A stretch of DNA of 64,000 nucleotides from Rhodopseudomonas palustris (GCF_003226555.1 NZ_QKQS01000013.1:223890-287889); one strand, 5' to 3'. Positions 9,934 to 20,514 are shown, numbered from the stretch's first letter. Translations and numbers: made by a program. Notes: generated by a model from the sequence alone, not told the origin.

Positions 9934-11138
9934 CGATCGACCTCTCCGAACACGATGTCGAGCGAGCCGAGGATCGCCGAGACGTCGGCCAGCAGATGGC
10001 CGCGGCTGAGGAAATCCATCGCCTGCAGATGCGCGAAGCCCGGCGCGCGGATCTTGCACTTGTACGGCTTGTTGCTGCCGTCGGACACCAGATACACGCC
10101 GAATTCGCCCTTCGGCGCCTCGACCGCGGCGTAGACTTCGCCGGCCGGGACGTGGAAGCCCTCGGTGTACAGCTTGAAGTGATGGATCAGCGCTTCCATC
10201 GAGCGCTTCATCTCGCCGCGACGCGGCGGGAAGATCTTGTGGTCGTCGACCACCACCGGTCCCTGCCCGGCCGGCTCGCGCAGCTTGGCGATGCACTGCT
10301 TCATGATCCGAACCGCCTGCCGCATCTCCTCCATGCGGATGTGGTAACGGTCGTAGCAGTCGCCGTTCTTGCCGATCGGCACTTCGAAATCGAGTTCGGC
10401 GTAGCATTCGTAGGGCTGCGCCTTGCGCAGGTCCCAGGCCGCGCCCGAGCCGCGCACCATCACGCCGGAGAAGCCCCAGGCCCACGCCTGATCGAGCGTC
10501 ACCACGCCGATATCGACGTTGCGCTGCTTGAAGATGCGGTTGTCGCTGAGCAGCCGGTCGAGATCGTCGACCACCGCCGGGAACGCGTCGCACCAGGCGT
10601 CGATATCGTCGACCAGCTTCGGCGGCAGATCCTGATGCACGCCGCCGACGCGGAAATACGCCGCGTGCATCCGGCTGCCGGACGCGCGCTCGTAGAACAT
10701 CATCAGCTTTTCGCGCTCTTCGAAGCCCCACAGCGGCGGGGTCAGCGCGCCGACGTCCATCGCCTGCGTGGTGACGTTGAGCAGATGCGACAGGATGCGG
10801 CCGATCTCGGCGTACAGCACGCGGATCAGTTGCGCGCGGCGCGGCACGGCGATGCCGAGCAGCTTCTCCACCGCGAGGCAGAACGCGTGCTCCTGGTTCA
10901 TCGGCGCGACGTAGTCGAGCCGATCGAAATACGGGATCGCCTGCAGATAGGTCTTGGCTTCGATCAGCTTCTCGGTGCCGCGATGCAAGAGGCCGATATG
11001 CGGATCGACCCGCTCGACCACTTCGCCGTCGAGCTCCAGCACCAGCCGGAGCACGCCGTGCGCCGCCGGATGCTGCGGGCCGAAATTGATGGTGAAGTTG
11101 CGGACGCTGGGCGCGTCTACGGCGGCGGCGTCAGCCAT
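9930..11138 (-). CDS. nuoD: NADH-quinone oxidoreductase subunit D
   Basis: 49-kDa equivalent, forms the quinone site with NuoB and NuoH. 402 residues. Conserved [21 protein letters not shown] with the quinone-site His, and the C-terminal [31 protein letters not shown]. Separate from nuoC, as in most alphaproteobacteria. Its stop overlaps the GTG of the FkbM gene by 4 bp. 51 bp separate it from nuoC. Confidence 0.98.
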   Translation of the reverse strand: MADAAAVDAPSVRNFTINFGPQHPAAHGVLRLVLELDGEVVERVDPHIGLLHRGTEKLIEAKTYLQAIPYFDRLDYVAPMNQEHAFCLAVEKLLGIAVPRRAQLIRVLYAEIGRILSHLLNVTTQAMDVGALTPPLWGFEEREKLMMFYERASGSRMHAAYFRVGGVHQDLPPKLVDDIDAWCDAFPAVVDDLDRLLSDNRIFKQRNVDIGVVTLDQAWAWGFSGVMVRGSGAAWDLRKAQPYECYAELDFEVPIGKNGDCYDRYHIRMEEMRQAVRIMKQCIAKLREPAGQGPVVVDDHKIFPPRRGEMKRSMEALIHHFKLYTEGFHVPAGEVYAAVEAPKGEFGVYLVSDGSNKPYKCKIRAPGFAHLQAMDFLSRGHLLADVSAILGSLDIVFGEVDR

Positions 11139-11189
11139 GGAGCGGGCTCCGCATCAAAGCGAGTAGCGAATGGCGAATGGCGGGCGACA

Positions 11190-11804
11190 TCACGACTTCA
11201 CTCCCGCCTTCTCGTCTCCGGGAAGAACCGGATAGTCCGCACCTTCCCAGGGCGATAGAAAATCGAACTTGCGGAATTCCTGATTGAGCCGGACCGGCTC
11301 GTAGATCACCCGCTTCTGGTCGTCGTCGTAGCGAACCTCGACGAAACCGGTGAGCGGAAAATCCTTGCGCAGCGGATGACCATCGAAACCGTAATCAGTC
11401 AGCAGCCGACGCATGTCGGGATGGCCGGTGATGACGATGCCGTACAAATCGTAGGCCTCGCGCTCGAACCAGTCGGCGCCGGGAAACACATCGATGATCG
11501 ACGGCACCAGCGTGGTCTCGCCGACCTCCGCCTTCACCCGCACCCGCTCGTTCAGCTTCGGCGACAGCAGATGATAGACGATCTCGAACCGCTGCGCGCG
11601 GCCGGGATAATCGACCGCGGTCATGTCGATGAAGCTGATGAAGCGGAAGCGCGGATCGTCCCGCAGCGTCCGCATCACGTCCACGATCTTGCCGGCATCG
11701 ACAGTCAGCGTGAGCTGGCCGAACGCGACCGAATGACCGGTCGCGACGCCCGGCAAGGCGCCGACGATCGTCTGACCCAGGGTGTCGAGCCCGTTGTCGT
11801 CCAT
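11190..11804 (-). CDS. nuoC: NADH-quinone oxidoreductase subunit C
   Basis: 30-kDa equivalent of the connecting module. 204 residues; the family signature [20 protein letters not shown] is followed by [20 protein letters not shown] and [20 protein letters not shown]. Lies between nuoB (13 bp) and nuoD. Confidence 0.97.
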   Translation of the reverse strand: MDDNGLDTLGQTIVGALPGVATGHSVAFGQLTLTVDAGKIVDVMRTLRDDPRFRFISFIDMTAVDYPGRAQRFEIVYHLLSPKLNERVRVKAEVGETTLVPSIIDVFPGADWFEREAYDLYGIVITGHPDMRRLLTDYGFDGHPLRKDFPLTGFVEVRYDDDQKRVIYEPVRLNQEFRKFDFLSPWEGADYPVLPGDEKAGVKS

Positions 11805-11817
11805 GAAACAGCCTTCT

Positions 11818-12414
11818 TCAGCGTTCGATAGTGCCGGTTCGGCGAATCTTCTTCTGCAGCAGCATCACGCCGTACAGCAGCGCCTCGGCGGTCGGCGGAC
11901 AGCCGGGCACGTAGATGTCGATCGGAACGATGCGGTCACAACCGCGCACCACGGAATACGAATAGTGATAGTAGCCACCGCCGTTGGCGCACGACCCCAT
12001 CGAGATGACGTAGCGCGGCTCGGGCATCTGGTCGTAGACCTTGCGCAGCGCCGGAGCCATCTTGTTGGTCAGCGTGCCGGCGACGATCATCACGTCGGAC
12101 TGACGCGGCGAAGCGCGCGGCGCGAAGCCGAACCGCTCGGCATCGTAGCGCGGCATCGACAGCTGCATCATCTCGACCGCGCAGCACGCCAGACCGAACG
12201 TCATCCACATCAGCGAGCCGGTGCGCGCCCAGGTGATCAGATCATCGGTCGCGGCGACGAAGAAGCCCTTGTCGGACAACTCGCGGTTGACGTTGAGAAA
12301 GAACGGATCATCGGCGCCGACCGGCTTGCCGGTGCGCGGGTCGATGATGCCGGTGGCCGGCCGCGCCACCAGCGGCTGCGCACCGATCGGCTGTTGCGAC
12401 GGTGTCGGCTGCAT
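11818..12414 (-). CDS. nuoB: NADH-quinone oxidoreductase subunit B
   Basis: PSST/20-kDa equivalent that binds cluster N2, the electron donor to quinone. Ligands seen: the vicinal Cys pair in [11 protein letters not shown], Cys in [16 protein letters not shown], and Cys in [15 protein letters not shown]. 198 residues from the ATG at 12414 ([11 protein letters not shown]), which has GAGG 8-9 bases upstream; an in-frame ATG at 12435 would add 7 residues and overlap nuoA by 10 bp. The first 40 residues are a Pro-rich extension. Confidence 0.96.
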   Translation of the reverse strand: MQPTPSQQPIGAQPLVARPATGIIDPRTGKPVGADDPFFLNVNRELSDKGFFVAATDDLITWARTGSLMWMTFGLACCAVEMMQLSMPRYDAERFGFAPRASPRQSDVMIVAGTLTNKMAPALRKVYDQMPEPRYVISMGSCANGGGYYHYSYSVVRGCDRIVPIDIYVPGCPPTAEALLYGVMLLQKKIRRTGTIER

Positions 12415-12425
12415 CGTCTCAGGCC

Positions 12426-12791
12426 TCAATCCCATTCCAGCGCGCCCTTCTTCCACTCGTAGGCGAAGCCGACGGTCAGAACGCCGAGGAACACCATCAT
12501 CGACCAGAAGCCGGTCGCACCAAGCTTGCCGAAGGCCACCGCCCACGGAAACAGGAACGCGACCTCGAGGTCGAAGATGATGAACAGAATGGCGACCAAG
12601 TAGAATCTGACGTCGAATTTCATGCGGGCATCGCTGAAAGCGTTGAATCCGCATTCATAGGCCGAGAGCTTTTCCGGGTCCGGCTGCTGATACGCCACCG
12701 CGAACGGAGCGACCAGAAGGACGAAGCTCAAACCAGCCGCGACGATGATAAAAACGACGATTGGCAGATAGTTAGACAGAATGCCGCTCAT
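12426..12791 (-). CDS. nuoA: NADH-quinone oxidoreductase subunit A
   Basis: ND3 equivalent, three membrane helices, first gene of the operon. 121 residues; the conserved loop [39 protein letters not shown] (only partly needed for the call) contains the signature ECGF and the Asp-Glu pair of helix 2. The ATG at 12791 is preceded by GGGAG at 6 bases; the GTG directly upstream is less likely. Confidence 0.97.
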   Translation of the reverse strand: MSGILSNYLPIVVFIIVAAGLSFVLLVAPFAVAYQQPDPEKLSAYECGFNAFSDARMKFDVRFYLVAILFIIFDLEVAFLFPWAVAFGKLGATGFWSMMVFLGVLTVGFAYEWKKGALEWD

Positions 12792-13109
12792 CACCCGCTC
12801 CCTAACCCCGCGGCCCTTTGCGCTGCCGCAGACTCGTTCGCATTTGAATTGTTCTACCGCTTAGCGCAGTGCAACAGGGGGCGCAAGCCAAGCTGTGGCA
12901 ACTCCGAGGCATATGCACCTCCATACGTCTTTAGCAGCACGAATTCGTGACTCATCATTCAGCACCGACCGTAGACACATCAACCAAACAGAAACCATAC
13001 GGTGATCGCACGAAACCATTTTCGGAACCGGCGAAACGATCCTGAAACACACGCAAGGCTATCGTCCGTTCGTCAACGCGGCAACAGCAAGAGCCGCGGG
13101 GAGGCAGCG
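12792..13109. promoter_or_regulatory. 318-bp divergent upstream region of the nuo operon and a 64-aa gene
   Basis: Gene-free region between the divergent nuoA and the 64-aa ORF. It is clearly AT-richer than the flanking genes between about 12835 and 13060, as expected for promoters. I cannot assign -35/-10 elements with confidence for either direction, and no regulator-type palindrome stands out. Confidence 0.4.
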
Positions 13110-13304
13110 ATGAACCACTCTTTGCATTCAGCGGATCGTGCGACCCACCTGAAGATCGTGGTGGTGGCTCTCGTTGCCGGTATCAGCGTCGCCGCACTCG
13201 GGATCATGGCCCGCACCACCGCGTCCGACAGCCAGACCGCCCAGGTGATCAAGGCCACCAAGCAGATGACCCTCACGGACTCCGGTCAGTCGACGGTCAG
13301 ATAA
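13110..13304 (+). CDS. 64-aa single-helix membrane protein
   Basis: Starts at the ATG at 13110 with GGGGAGG 5-6 bases upstream. The product has one hydrophobic helix, LKIVVVALVAGISVAALGIMA, after a short N-terminus, and a polar tail with TLTDSGQSTVR. No known domain. The strong ribosome site and own upstream region make it a probable real gene; similar short proteins occur in Bradyrhizobium-group genomes as far as I recall. It is divergent from nuoA and followed by a hairpin. Confidence 0.65.
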   Translation: MNHSLHSADRATHLKIVVVALVAGISVAALGIMARTTASDSQTAQVIKATKQMTLTDSGQSTVR

Positions 13305-13309
13305 GCATA

Positions 13310-13341
13310 CCTCTGCCGTCGCGCATCGGCGGTAACAGAGG
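13310..13341 (+). terminator. hairpin after the 64-aa gene
   Basis: CCTCTGCCG at 13310 pairs with CGGnnACAGAGG-type sequence ending at 13341, just 6 bp after the stop of the small gene. There is no T-run, so factor-independent termination is uncertain. Confidence 0.35.
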
Positions 13342-13584
13342 GGTGAGAGCATTGCGGCCCTGCCGCCCCTCACCTGCATCGCCCCTGCTTTTTCGAGTTG
13401 CGACGTGAGCTGCGGCGCGTGCGAATGTCCGCCCCGCCTGCGATCGTCCCGCTCAATTCAGCCAGACACATCAGCACCGTACGCGCGCGTCACCGACCAA
13501 CAGACACGCGTGGCGTAGGTTCAATTCGTCGACGGAAAGTTTCAGGGAAGCTCGCGGGATCGCCAAAACGCCGCCTGGGCGAAA

Positions 13585-13661
<77 letters not shown>

Positions 13662-13907
13662 GTGGTTTGCATCAACCGCGCAGGCGGTCGATTAAAGGGC
13701 CCGCCCTCCCAAGTCAAGCGGCTTGCGGCAGAGATTCCCATTCTCGTGCACAGCTTTGCATTTATCCTTTAATGTCGGCATTTTTCGACACCCGAATGCA
13801 AATAATGCGCTGTTTACAGGGCAAACGGCGTAGGCAGCGCCCACCCGAATCATCTAAGCCCTGGTACGTCTTAGTTTCTAAGCCGCCACACACAGCAGGA
13901 GAGCTAT

Positions 13908-14219
13908 ATGGCGAAGAAAGCAGTTGCCAAATCCGCGACGCCGGCAACGGTGACCCTGAAGCATCTCGCAGCGGCGCTCGCCGAAGAGCACGAGCTGTCG
14001 AAGAAGCAGACCGAAGCCATTCTCGGCGACATGGTGACCCGCATCACCAAGCACCTGAAGAAGGGCGAGCGCATCCGCATCGTCGGCCTCGGCATCCTCC
14101 AGGTCCGCAAGCGCGCCGCCCGCATGGGCCGCAACCCGGCCACTGGCGAGCAGATCCAGATCAAGGCCAGCAAGAAGGTGGCATTCCGCGCCGCCAAGGA
14201 ACTCAAGGAAGCGATCTGA
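13908..14219 (+). CDS. HU-family DNA-binding protein
   Basis: 103 residues with Lys/Ala-rich N-terminus and the HU/IHF fold: TLKHLAAALAEEHELSKKQTEAI, then the beta-arm region GLGILQVRKRAARMGRNPATGEQIQIKASKKVAFRA. The signature GRNPATGE with the intercalating Pro is intact. Basic throughout, acts as a nucleoid protein. It is slightly longer at the N-terminus than typical HU (90 aa), with MAKKAVAKSATPATV. Shine-Dalgarno AGGAGAG 5 bases before the ATG. It is monocistronic, ended by a strong terminator. Confidence 0.93.
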   Translation: MAKKAVAKSATPATVTLKHLAAALAEEHELSKKQTEAILGDMVTRITKHLKKGERIRIVGLGILQVRKRAARMGRNPATGEQIQIKASKKVAFRAAKELKEAI

Positions 14220-14344
14220 TTCTGCTTCCGGGGTCATTGGTTCGGGCGTTTCCGGCCTTCGGGAACGCTTGAATAGAGCTCGTCCCGCGCGGCGCTGGGG
14301 TCGGTTTCCAAATTGATTGGAACCAGCTCCGGTTCAGATTGAAG

Positions 14345-14386
14345 AACGGCAGGCTTGGGCATCCGCCCCGCCTGCCGTTTCTTTTT
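14345..14386 (+). terminator. rho-independent terminator after the HU gene
   Basis: Perfect 10-bp stem: AACGGCAGGC at 14345-14354 pairs with GCCTGCCGTT at 14370-14379, followed by TCTTTTT. It is about 125 bp after the HU stop and just before the pepT leader. Confidence 0.85.
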
Positions 14387-14510
14387 GATGCCAACCGTCG
14401 TTCGGCTGCGGGTCGCGCCGCACGCCAGGACAGGCTATCAACAGAAAAGCTCGCGACCGAATGCGCTCGAGCGCGTGCCGGGATGGTTGCGAGCCTGCAG
14501 GAGTTCGGCC

Positions 14511-15764
14511 GTGACCGCGATTAACTTCGACTTCACCGTGTTGGAGCGTTTTCTCCGCTACGTCACCATCGACACCCAGTCGGATCCGGCCTCCGACACC
14601 TGCCCCTCCACCGAGAAGCAGAAGAATCTCGGTGCGCTGCTGGCGCAGGAGCTGCGCGAACTAGGGCTCGCCGACGCCCATCTCGACCAGCACGGCTACG
14701 TCTACGCGACAATTCCCGCGACCACCGCCAAGCCGAACGTTCCGGTGGTGTGCTTCTGCGCCCACATGGATACCTCGCCCGATTGTTCAGGAGCCAGCGT
14801 CAAGCCGCAGGTCTGGAAAGACTATCAGGGCGGCGACATCGTTCTGCCGGGTGATTCCTCGCAGGTGATTCGGCGCGCCGAGCATCCGGCGCTGTCGGAT
14901 CAGATCGGCCACGACATCGTCACCAGCGACGGCACCACCCTGCTCGGTGCCGACAACAAGGCCGGCATCGCCGAGATCATGGATGCGGCGCGGTTTCTGC
15001 TGGCGCACCCCGAGATCGCGCACGGCACGCTCAAGATCCTGTTCACCCCGGACGAGGAAATCGGCCGCGGCGTCGACAAGGTCGACCTGAAAAAGCTCGG
15101 CGCCGATTTCGCCTACACGATGGACGGCGAAAGCGCCGGCCATATCGAGGACGAGACGTTCTCGGCCGACAGCGCCGTGATCACGATCGAAGGCGTCAGC
15201 GCCCATCCGGGATTCGCCAAGGGCAAGATCGAACACGCCATCAAGATCGCCGCGGCGATCATCGAGCGGCTGCCGAAGACCGGCTGCTCGCCGGAGACCA
15301 CCGAAGGCCGCGACGGCTTCCTGCACCCGGTCGGCATCACCGGCGCGCTGGAGAAGGCCGTGATTGCCTTCATCGTCCGCGACTTCACCGAGGCCGGGCT
15401 GCAGGACAAGGAGACGCTGCTGCAGAGCATCGTCGAAGAGGTGATGCTGGATTACCCGCGCTCGCGCGCCAAGATCGAGATCCAGCCGCAATATCGCAAC
15501 ATGAAACAGGTGCTCGACCGCCATCCCGAGCTGGTCGAGAACGCCCGCGAAGCGATCCGCCGCGCCGGCCTCACGCCCGTCACCGCGGCGATTCGCGGCG
15601 GCACCGACGGCGCGCGACTGTCGTTCATGGGCCTGCCCTGCCCCAACGTGTTCGCCGGCGAGCACGCCTTCCACTCGCGGCTGGAATGGGTCAGCCGCCA
15701 GGACATGGAAAAGGCGGTCGAGACCATCGTGCATCTGGCGATGATCTTCGAGCAGCAGGCGTAG
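14511..15764 (+). CDS. pepT: peptidase T (tripeptide aminopeptidase)
   Basis: M20-family zinc aminopeptidase that removes N-terminal residues from tripeptides in the cytoplasm. 417 residues from the GTG at 14511 (TAINFDFTVLERFLRYVTID), preceded by CAGGAG at 7 bases; the open frame extends upstream but that part is not family-like. Metal and catalytic residues: CFCAHMDTSPDCSG, LLGADNKAGIAEI, FTPDEEIGRG, FAYTMDGE, and AGEHAFHSRLEW near the C-terminus. Stands alone on the plus strand. Confidence 0.93.
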   Translation: MTAINFDFTVLERFLRYVTIDTQSDPASDTCPSTEKQKNLGALLAQELRELGLADAHLDQHGYVYATIPATTAKPNVPVVCFCAHMDTSPDCSGASVKPQVWKDYQGGDIVLPGDSSQVIRRAEHPALSDQIGHDIVTSDGTTLLGADNKAGIAEIMDAARFLLAHPEIAHGTLKILFTPDEEIGRGVDKVDLKKLGADFAYTMDGESAGHIEDETFSADSAVITIEGVSAHPGFAKGKIEHAIKIAAAIIERLPKTGCSPETTEGRDGFLHPVGITGALEKAVIAFIVRDFTEAGLQDKETLLQSIVEEVMLDYPRSRAKIEIQPQYRNMKQVLDRHPELVENAREAIRRAGLTPVTAAIRGGTDGARLSFMGLPCPNVFAGEHAFHSRLEWVSRQDMEKAVETIVHLAMIFEQQA

Positions 15765-15900
15765 CAGACGCATCGCGGCGCGGCCCCCACGAAGCCGCAC
15801 GCCATGGTTTTGTCCTAATCGTTGGACCGTGATCCCGGAATCAGCTCTGAGTTCCCGTGCCGCGCGAGTTCGCTTCCGCGCGCGACACGGAGAGATTCGG

Positions 15901-17145
15901 ATGGTTTGCGCCCGCTCGGTATGTTTGGCGTTTTCACACAGGATCGCCCTGGTCGCGCTGATCGCCAGCGCCCCCGTGATGCTGGCCGGCTGCAAGGAGC
16001 AGAACACATACGCCGCGCCGCCGCCCGCCAAGGTCACCGTGGCCAAGCCGACCCAGGCGCCGGTGACGCTGTATGCAGAATTCACCGGCAACACCGCGCC
16101 GGTCGCCTCGGTCGATCTCGAAGCGCGGGTGCAAGGCTTCATCGAGAGCATCGACTATCTCGACGGTGAGGCGGTCAAGAAGGACCGCGTGCTGTTCAAG
16201 ATCGAGCGGGCCCAATACCAGGCCCAGGTCGACCTGCAGCAGGCGCAGCTCGACGGCGCCAAGGCCAAGCAGGCCAACGCCCAGCGCGAAGCCGACCGGC
16301 AGTCGATCCTCGGCCAGAAGGACGTCGCCTCACAGCGCAATGTCGATGACGCCCTGACCAATCTGGCCTCGGCCAACGCCCAAGTCGCCGCCGCCGAAGC
16401 CTCGCTGGCTCTCGCCAAGACCTCGCTCGGTTACACCACGGTGACGGCGCCGTTCGACGGTGTCGTCACCCGCCGTCTGGTGAACGTCGGCACCCTGGTC
16501 GGTTCGACCGGCGCCACCAAGCTCGCTACCATCCTTCAGGTCGATCCGCTGTACGTGTATTTCAACATCACCGAGCAGCAGCAGATCGCCTTGCGCGACG
16601 CGCTCGCCAAACGCGGCAAGACGCTGAAGGACATGCGCGAAGAGCGGCTGGAAATGCCGATCGAGGTGGCGCTGTCGTCCGACACCACGTTCCCCTACGC
16701 CGGCAAGGTCGACTACATCGCGCCGCAAGTCGATCCGGCCACCGGCACGCTGCAGCTCCGCGGCTCGCTGCCGAACAAGGACGTGGCGCTGGTGCCCGGC
16801 CTGTTCGTCAGGGTCCGGGTCGCGGTCGGCAAGCTCGACGACGCGCTGTTGATCAACGACACCGCGGTGATGTCCAACCAGACCGGCAGCTACGTCATGG
16901 TGGTCGGCACCGGCGACGTGGTCGAGCAGCGTCAGGTCACGCTCGGCCCGCAGGAGGGCCAGCTCCGCGTCGTCAGCAACGGCCTCAAGGCCGACGACCG
17001 GGTGGTGATCGGCGCGGTCCAGCGCGCCATCGCCGGCAACACCGTGACGCCGGTGGCCGGAGCGATGGCGGCTGCCCCAACGGCGCCGCCCCCGGCACCT
17101 GCCGCACTGAGCCCTGGAGCCCAATCCGGCACCGCAAAACCTTGA
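15901..17145 (+). CDS. RND efflux periplasmic adaptor lipoprotein (AcrA/MexE type)
   Basis: Membrane fusion protein linking an RND pump to an outer-membrane channel. The start at 15901 has GGAGAG upstream and gives a lipoprotein signal with lipobox LAGC at about residue 35. Then a lipoyl-like half motif (EARVQGFIESIDYLDGEAVKK), a coiled-coil hairpin (QQAQLDGAKAKQANAQREADRQ), a second lipoyl half (VTAPFDGVVTRRLVNVGTLV) and the beta-barrel domain. 414 residues, normal. The gene for the RND pump follows after 28 bp; no outer-membrane factor is encoded nearby, so a TolC-like protein from elsewhere is expected. Confidence 0.93.
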   Translation: MVCARSVCLAFSHRIALVALIASAPVMLAGCKEQNTYAAPPPAKVTVAKPTQAPVTLYAEFTGNTAPVASVDLEARVQGFIESIDYLDGEAVKKDRVLFKIERAQYQAQVDLQQAQLDGAKAKQANAQREADRQSILGQKDVASQRNVDDALTNLASANAQVAAAEASLALAKTSLGYTTVTAPFDGVVTRRLVNVGTLVGSTGATKLATILQVDPLYVYFNITEQQQIALRDALAKRGKTLKDMREERLEMPIEVALSSDTTFPYAGKVDYIAPQVDPATGTLQLRGSLPNKDVALVPGLFVRVRVAVGKLDDALLINDTAVMSNQTGSYVMVVGTGDVVEQRQVTLGPQEGQLRVVSNGLKADDRVVIGAVQRAIAGNTVTPVAGAMAAAPTAPPPAPAALSPGAQSGTAKP

Positions 17146-17173
17146 TCCGATCGGCCCTCACGAGGCGTTGCCC

Positions 17174-20100
17174 ATGTTCTCGCGCTTCTTCATCGAACGG
17201 CCGGTGCTGTCCAACACCCTCGCCTTTCTGATCATCCTGCTCGGCGCCCTGGCGCTGATGCGGCTGCCGGTGTCGCAATATCCCGACGTGGTGCCGCCGA
17301 CGGTGTCGGTGTCGGCGAGCTATCCCGGCGCCAGCGCGCGCACCGTGATGGATTCGGTGGCGCTGCCGATCGAGCAGCAGGTCAACGGCGTCGAGGGCAT
17401 GATCTACATGCAGTCGACCAGCGCCAGCGACGGCAGCTACAATCTGGTCATCACCTTCGACATCGGCACCGATCCGAACATGGCGCAGGTGCTGGTGCAG
17501 AATCGGGTGTCGCTGGCCACGGCGCAGCTGCCGGCCTCGGTCTCGACCCAGGGCCTCAACGTCAAGAAGAAGTCGACGTCGATTCTGCAGTTCGTCAGCC
17601 TGGTTTCGTCCGACAGCCGCTACGACAATCTGTTCCTCTCCAACTACGCCAAGATCAACATCCAGAACGAGCTGGCCCGGCTTCCCGGCGTCGGCGACGT
17701 CTCGGTGCTCGGCTCCGGCTCCTATGCGATGCGGATCTGGCTCGATCCCGACAAGCTGCAGAGCTACGGCCTGACGCCGAGCGACGTTGTCAGCGCCGTG
17801 CAGCAGCAGAGCAACCAGGTCACCGCCGGCCTGGTCGGCGGCCCGCCGGCGCCCTCGATCGTCAATTTCCAATACGCGCTCGACGTCGTCGGCCGCTTCA
17901 ACGAGGCCACCGAGTTCGAGAAGATCGTGGTCAAGGCAGTCGACCAGGGCGGCGGCCAGCTGGTGCGGATCGGCGATATCGGCCGGGTCGAGCTCGGCGC
18001 CTCGTCCTACGGCCAGACCGCGACGCTCGACGGCAAGCCCTCGGCCGCGATCGCGATCTCGCTGCTGACCGGCGCCAACGCGCTGTCGGTGGCGAAATCC
18101 GTCAACGCCAAGATGAAGGAGATGGCGGACTCGTTCCCGGCCGGGCTCGACTACAAGGTGTCGTTCGACAGCACCAAGTTCATCACCGCCTCGGTCGACG
18201 AGGTCTACGAGACGCTGATCATCGCCGCGGTGCTGGTGCTGGTGGTGATCCTGCTGTTCCTGCAGGACTGGCGCGCAATGCTGGTGCCGGCCACCACCGT
18301 GCCGGTGACGATCATCGGCGCGTTCGCGGCGATGTCGGCGATGGGCTTCACCGTCAACACCACCAGCCTGTTCGCGCTGGTGCTGGCGATCGGCATCGTG
18401 GTCGACGACGCCATCGTCATCGTCGAAGGCGTCTCTCGGCACATCGCCGGCGGGATGTCGAGCCGCGAGGCCGCGGTGAAAGCGATGTCGGAGCTGTTCG
18501 GCCCGATCATCGGCATCACCTTGGTGCTGATGGCGGTGTTCCTGCCGGCGGCTGCGATCTCAGGCCTCACCGGCAAGATGTATCAGCAGTTCGCGCTGGT
18601 GATCGCCGCCACCGCGCTGATCTCGGCGGTCAACGCGGTGACGCTGAAGCCGACGCAATGCGCGCTGTGGCTGCGCGCGCCGGTGCCGCCGGAGCAGCGC
18701 AACCTCGTCTACCGGATCTTCAACGCGGTGTATGCGCGCTGCGAGGCGGTGTATGCGGCGCTGATCCGCCGCCTGGTGGCGTTCAGCATCCCGACCACGA
18801 TCGTCGGACTGGCGCTGATCGGGGGCGCATTCTACGGCCTGTCGCGGGTGCCGACCGCCTTCCTGCCCTCGGAAGATCAGGGCTATTTCATCATCAGCCT
18901 GAAGCTGCCGGACTCGGCCTCCGCCGGCCGCAGCGAAGCGGCGGTGGCCCAGGCGGTCGAGCTGGTGCGCAAGACCGCGGGCGTCGAGAGCGTGATCGGC
19001 GTGTCCGGGATCTCGCCGCTCGACAACAACGCCACGCTGTACAACGCCGGCATGCTGTACGTCGTGCTGCACGACTGGGACCAGCGCAAGACCAAGGATC
19101 TGAGCATCGACGCGATCGCCGCCAAGGTCCGCGCCGCACTCGCCACGCTCGACACCGCGACCGCTTTGGTGCTGATGCCGCCGCCGATCCAGGGCATCGG
19201 CAACACCTCGGGCTTCACCATGATGGTGGAGATGAAGAACGGCAGCTCCGACTTCCTGGCGCTGCAGAACGCCGCCCAGCAACTCGCCGCCAACGCCGCG
19301 ACCCAGAGCGCCATCAGCCACGCCGCCTCGACCTTCAACGCCGACGTCAAGCAGCTTCGCCTGGTGGTGGACCGGATGAAGGCGGAGACGCTCGGCGTCA
19401 CCGTCGGCCAGGTGTTCTCGGCGGTCGAGAGCTATCTCGGCTCGACCTACGTCAACCAGTTCACCAAGTTCAACAACGTGTTCCAGGTCTACGTCCAGGC
19501 CGACGCACCGTTCCGGCTGCGGCCCGGCGACGTGCTGAAGCTGAAGGTCAAGGGCTCGAACGGCCAGATGGTGCCGGTCGGTGCCGTCGCCTATCTGACC
19601 GACGAGGTCGGCCCGCCCTTGATTACGCTGTACAATCTCTATCCGGCCGCGACCCTGGTCGGCAGCCCGGCGACCGGCTTCAGCTCCGGCGAAGCGATGT
19701 CGCTAATGAGCGAAGTCGCGGCCAAATCGCTGCCGTCGTCGATGGGCACGGCCTGGACCGGGATGTCGTATCAGGAACAGGTGGTCGGCGATCAGATCTA
19801 CTACGTGTTCGCGGTGGCGCTGCTGCTGGTGTATTTCGTGCTCGCCGGCCAATACGAGAGCTGGATGCAGCCGCTCGCCGTGATCCTGGCGGTGCCGCTG
19901 ACTCTGCTCGGCACCGTGGCGGCGCTGGAATGGTCCGGCCTGCCGAACGATCTCTATACCCAGATCGGCATCGTGCTGCTGATCGCGCTGGCGGCGAAGA
20001 ACGCGATTCTGATCGTCGAATACGCCCGCGAAAAGTGCATCGAAGGCATGCCGATTGCCGAGGCTGCGGTCGAGGCGGCGCGGCTGCGGTTCCGGCCGAT

Positions 20101-20314
20101 CCTGATGACCTCGTTCGCCTTCATCTTCGGCATGCTGCCGCTGGCGCTGGCGAGCGGCGCCGGTGCCGGCGCGCGGGTCTCGCTCGGCATCGCGGTGGTG
20201 GCCGGCATGCTGGCCTCGACCGGCCTCGCGGTGCTGTTCGTGCCGTCGTTCTTCGCCGTGCTGCAGCGGCTGGGAGCACGGCGCACCAATCCGGTCGAGC
20301 CGCCTCCAAAGTAG
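17174..20314 (+). CDS. RND multidrug efflux transporter (HAE1/AcrB family)
   Basis: Inner-membrane proton-driven efflux pump. 1046 residues from the ATG at 17174 (MFSRFFIERPVLSNTLAFLI), with GAGG about 9 bases upstream; an in-frame TTG at 17168 is too close to the ribosome site. Seen: the N-terminal helix, porter domain with SYPGASARTVMDSVALPIEQ, helix 4 region with GIVVDDAIVIVEGVSRHI (the Asp pair of proton relay), second half with YVQADAPFRLRPGDV and C-terminal FRPILMTSFAFIFGMLPLAL. Cotranscribed with the adaptor gene. Substrates cannot be told from sequence. No linked regulator was found. Confidence 0.94.
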   Translation: MFSRFFIERPVLSNTLAFLIILLGALALMRLPVSQYPDVVPPTVSVSASYPGASARTVMDSVALPIEQQVNGVEGMIYMQSTSASDGSYNLVITFDIGTDPNMAQVLVQNRVSLATAQLPASVSTQGLNVKKKSTSILQFVSLVSSDSRYDNLFLSNYAKINIQNELARLPGVGDVSVLGSGSYAMRIWLDPDKLQSYGLTPSDVVSAVQQQSNQVTAGLVGGPPAPSIVNFQYALDVVGRFNEATEFEKIVVKAVDQGGGQLVRIGDIGRVELGASSYGQTATLDGKPSAAIAISLLTGANALSVAKSVNAKMKEMADSFPAGLDYKVSFDSTKFITASVDEVYETLIIAAVLVLVVILLFLQDWRAMLVPATTVPVTIIGAFAAMSAMGFTVNTTSLFALVLAIGIVVDDAIVIVEGVSRHIAGGMSSREAAVKAMSELFGPIIGITLVLMAVFLPAAAISGLTGKMYQQFALVIAATALISAVNAVTLKPTQCALWLRAPVPPEQRNLVYRIFNAVYARCEAVYAALIRRLVAFSIPTTIVGLALIGGAFYGLSRVPTAFLPSEDQGYFIISLKLPDSASAGRSEAAVAQAVELVRKTAGVESVIGVSGISPLDNNATLYNAGMLYVVLHDWDQRKTKDLSIDAIAAKVRAALATLDTATALVLMPPPIQGIGNTSGFTMMVEMKNGSSDFLALQNAAQQLAANAATQSAISHAASTFNADVKQLRLVVDRMKAETLGVTVGQVFSAVESYLGSTYVNQFTKFNNVFQVYVQADAPFRLRPGDVLKLKVKGSNGQMVPVGAVAYLTDEVGPPLITLYNLYPAATLVGSPATGFSSGEAMSLMSEVAAKSLPSSMGTAWTGMSYQEQVVGDQIYYVFAVALLLVYFVLAGQYESWMQPLAVILAVPLTLLGTVAALEWSGLPNDLYTQIGIVLLIALAAKNAILIVEYAREKCIEGMPIAEAAVEAARLRFRPILMTSFAFIFGMLPLALASGAGAGARVSLGIAVVAGMLASTGLAVLFVPSFFAVLQRLGARRTNPVEPPPK

Positions 20315-20514
20315 AGAGGCTAATGCTGCCTTTCGGCCGGATCGCATTTTCTCAAGGGGCGCTTCAACAAGTTATCAGAAGCGTCGAAGATGAGTCATCG
20401 TTTCCGACGACGAGGCGATCGTTAACCGATCCTACCGGTTGCGATTACTCAACTTTTGCTTGTATCGTTGGAGGGCAAGAGGCTTGCGCAGATGCGTCGT
20501 TGGGGTTGTAGGCC

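Noticed and set aside
9996-11258. Long plus-strand frame opposite nuoD
   Set aside because: Antisense shadow of nuoD with no family features.
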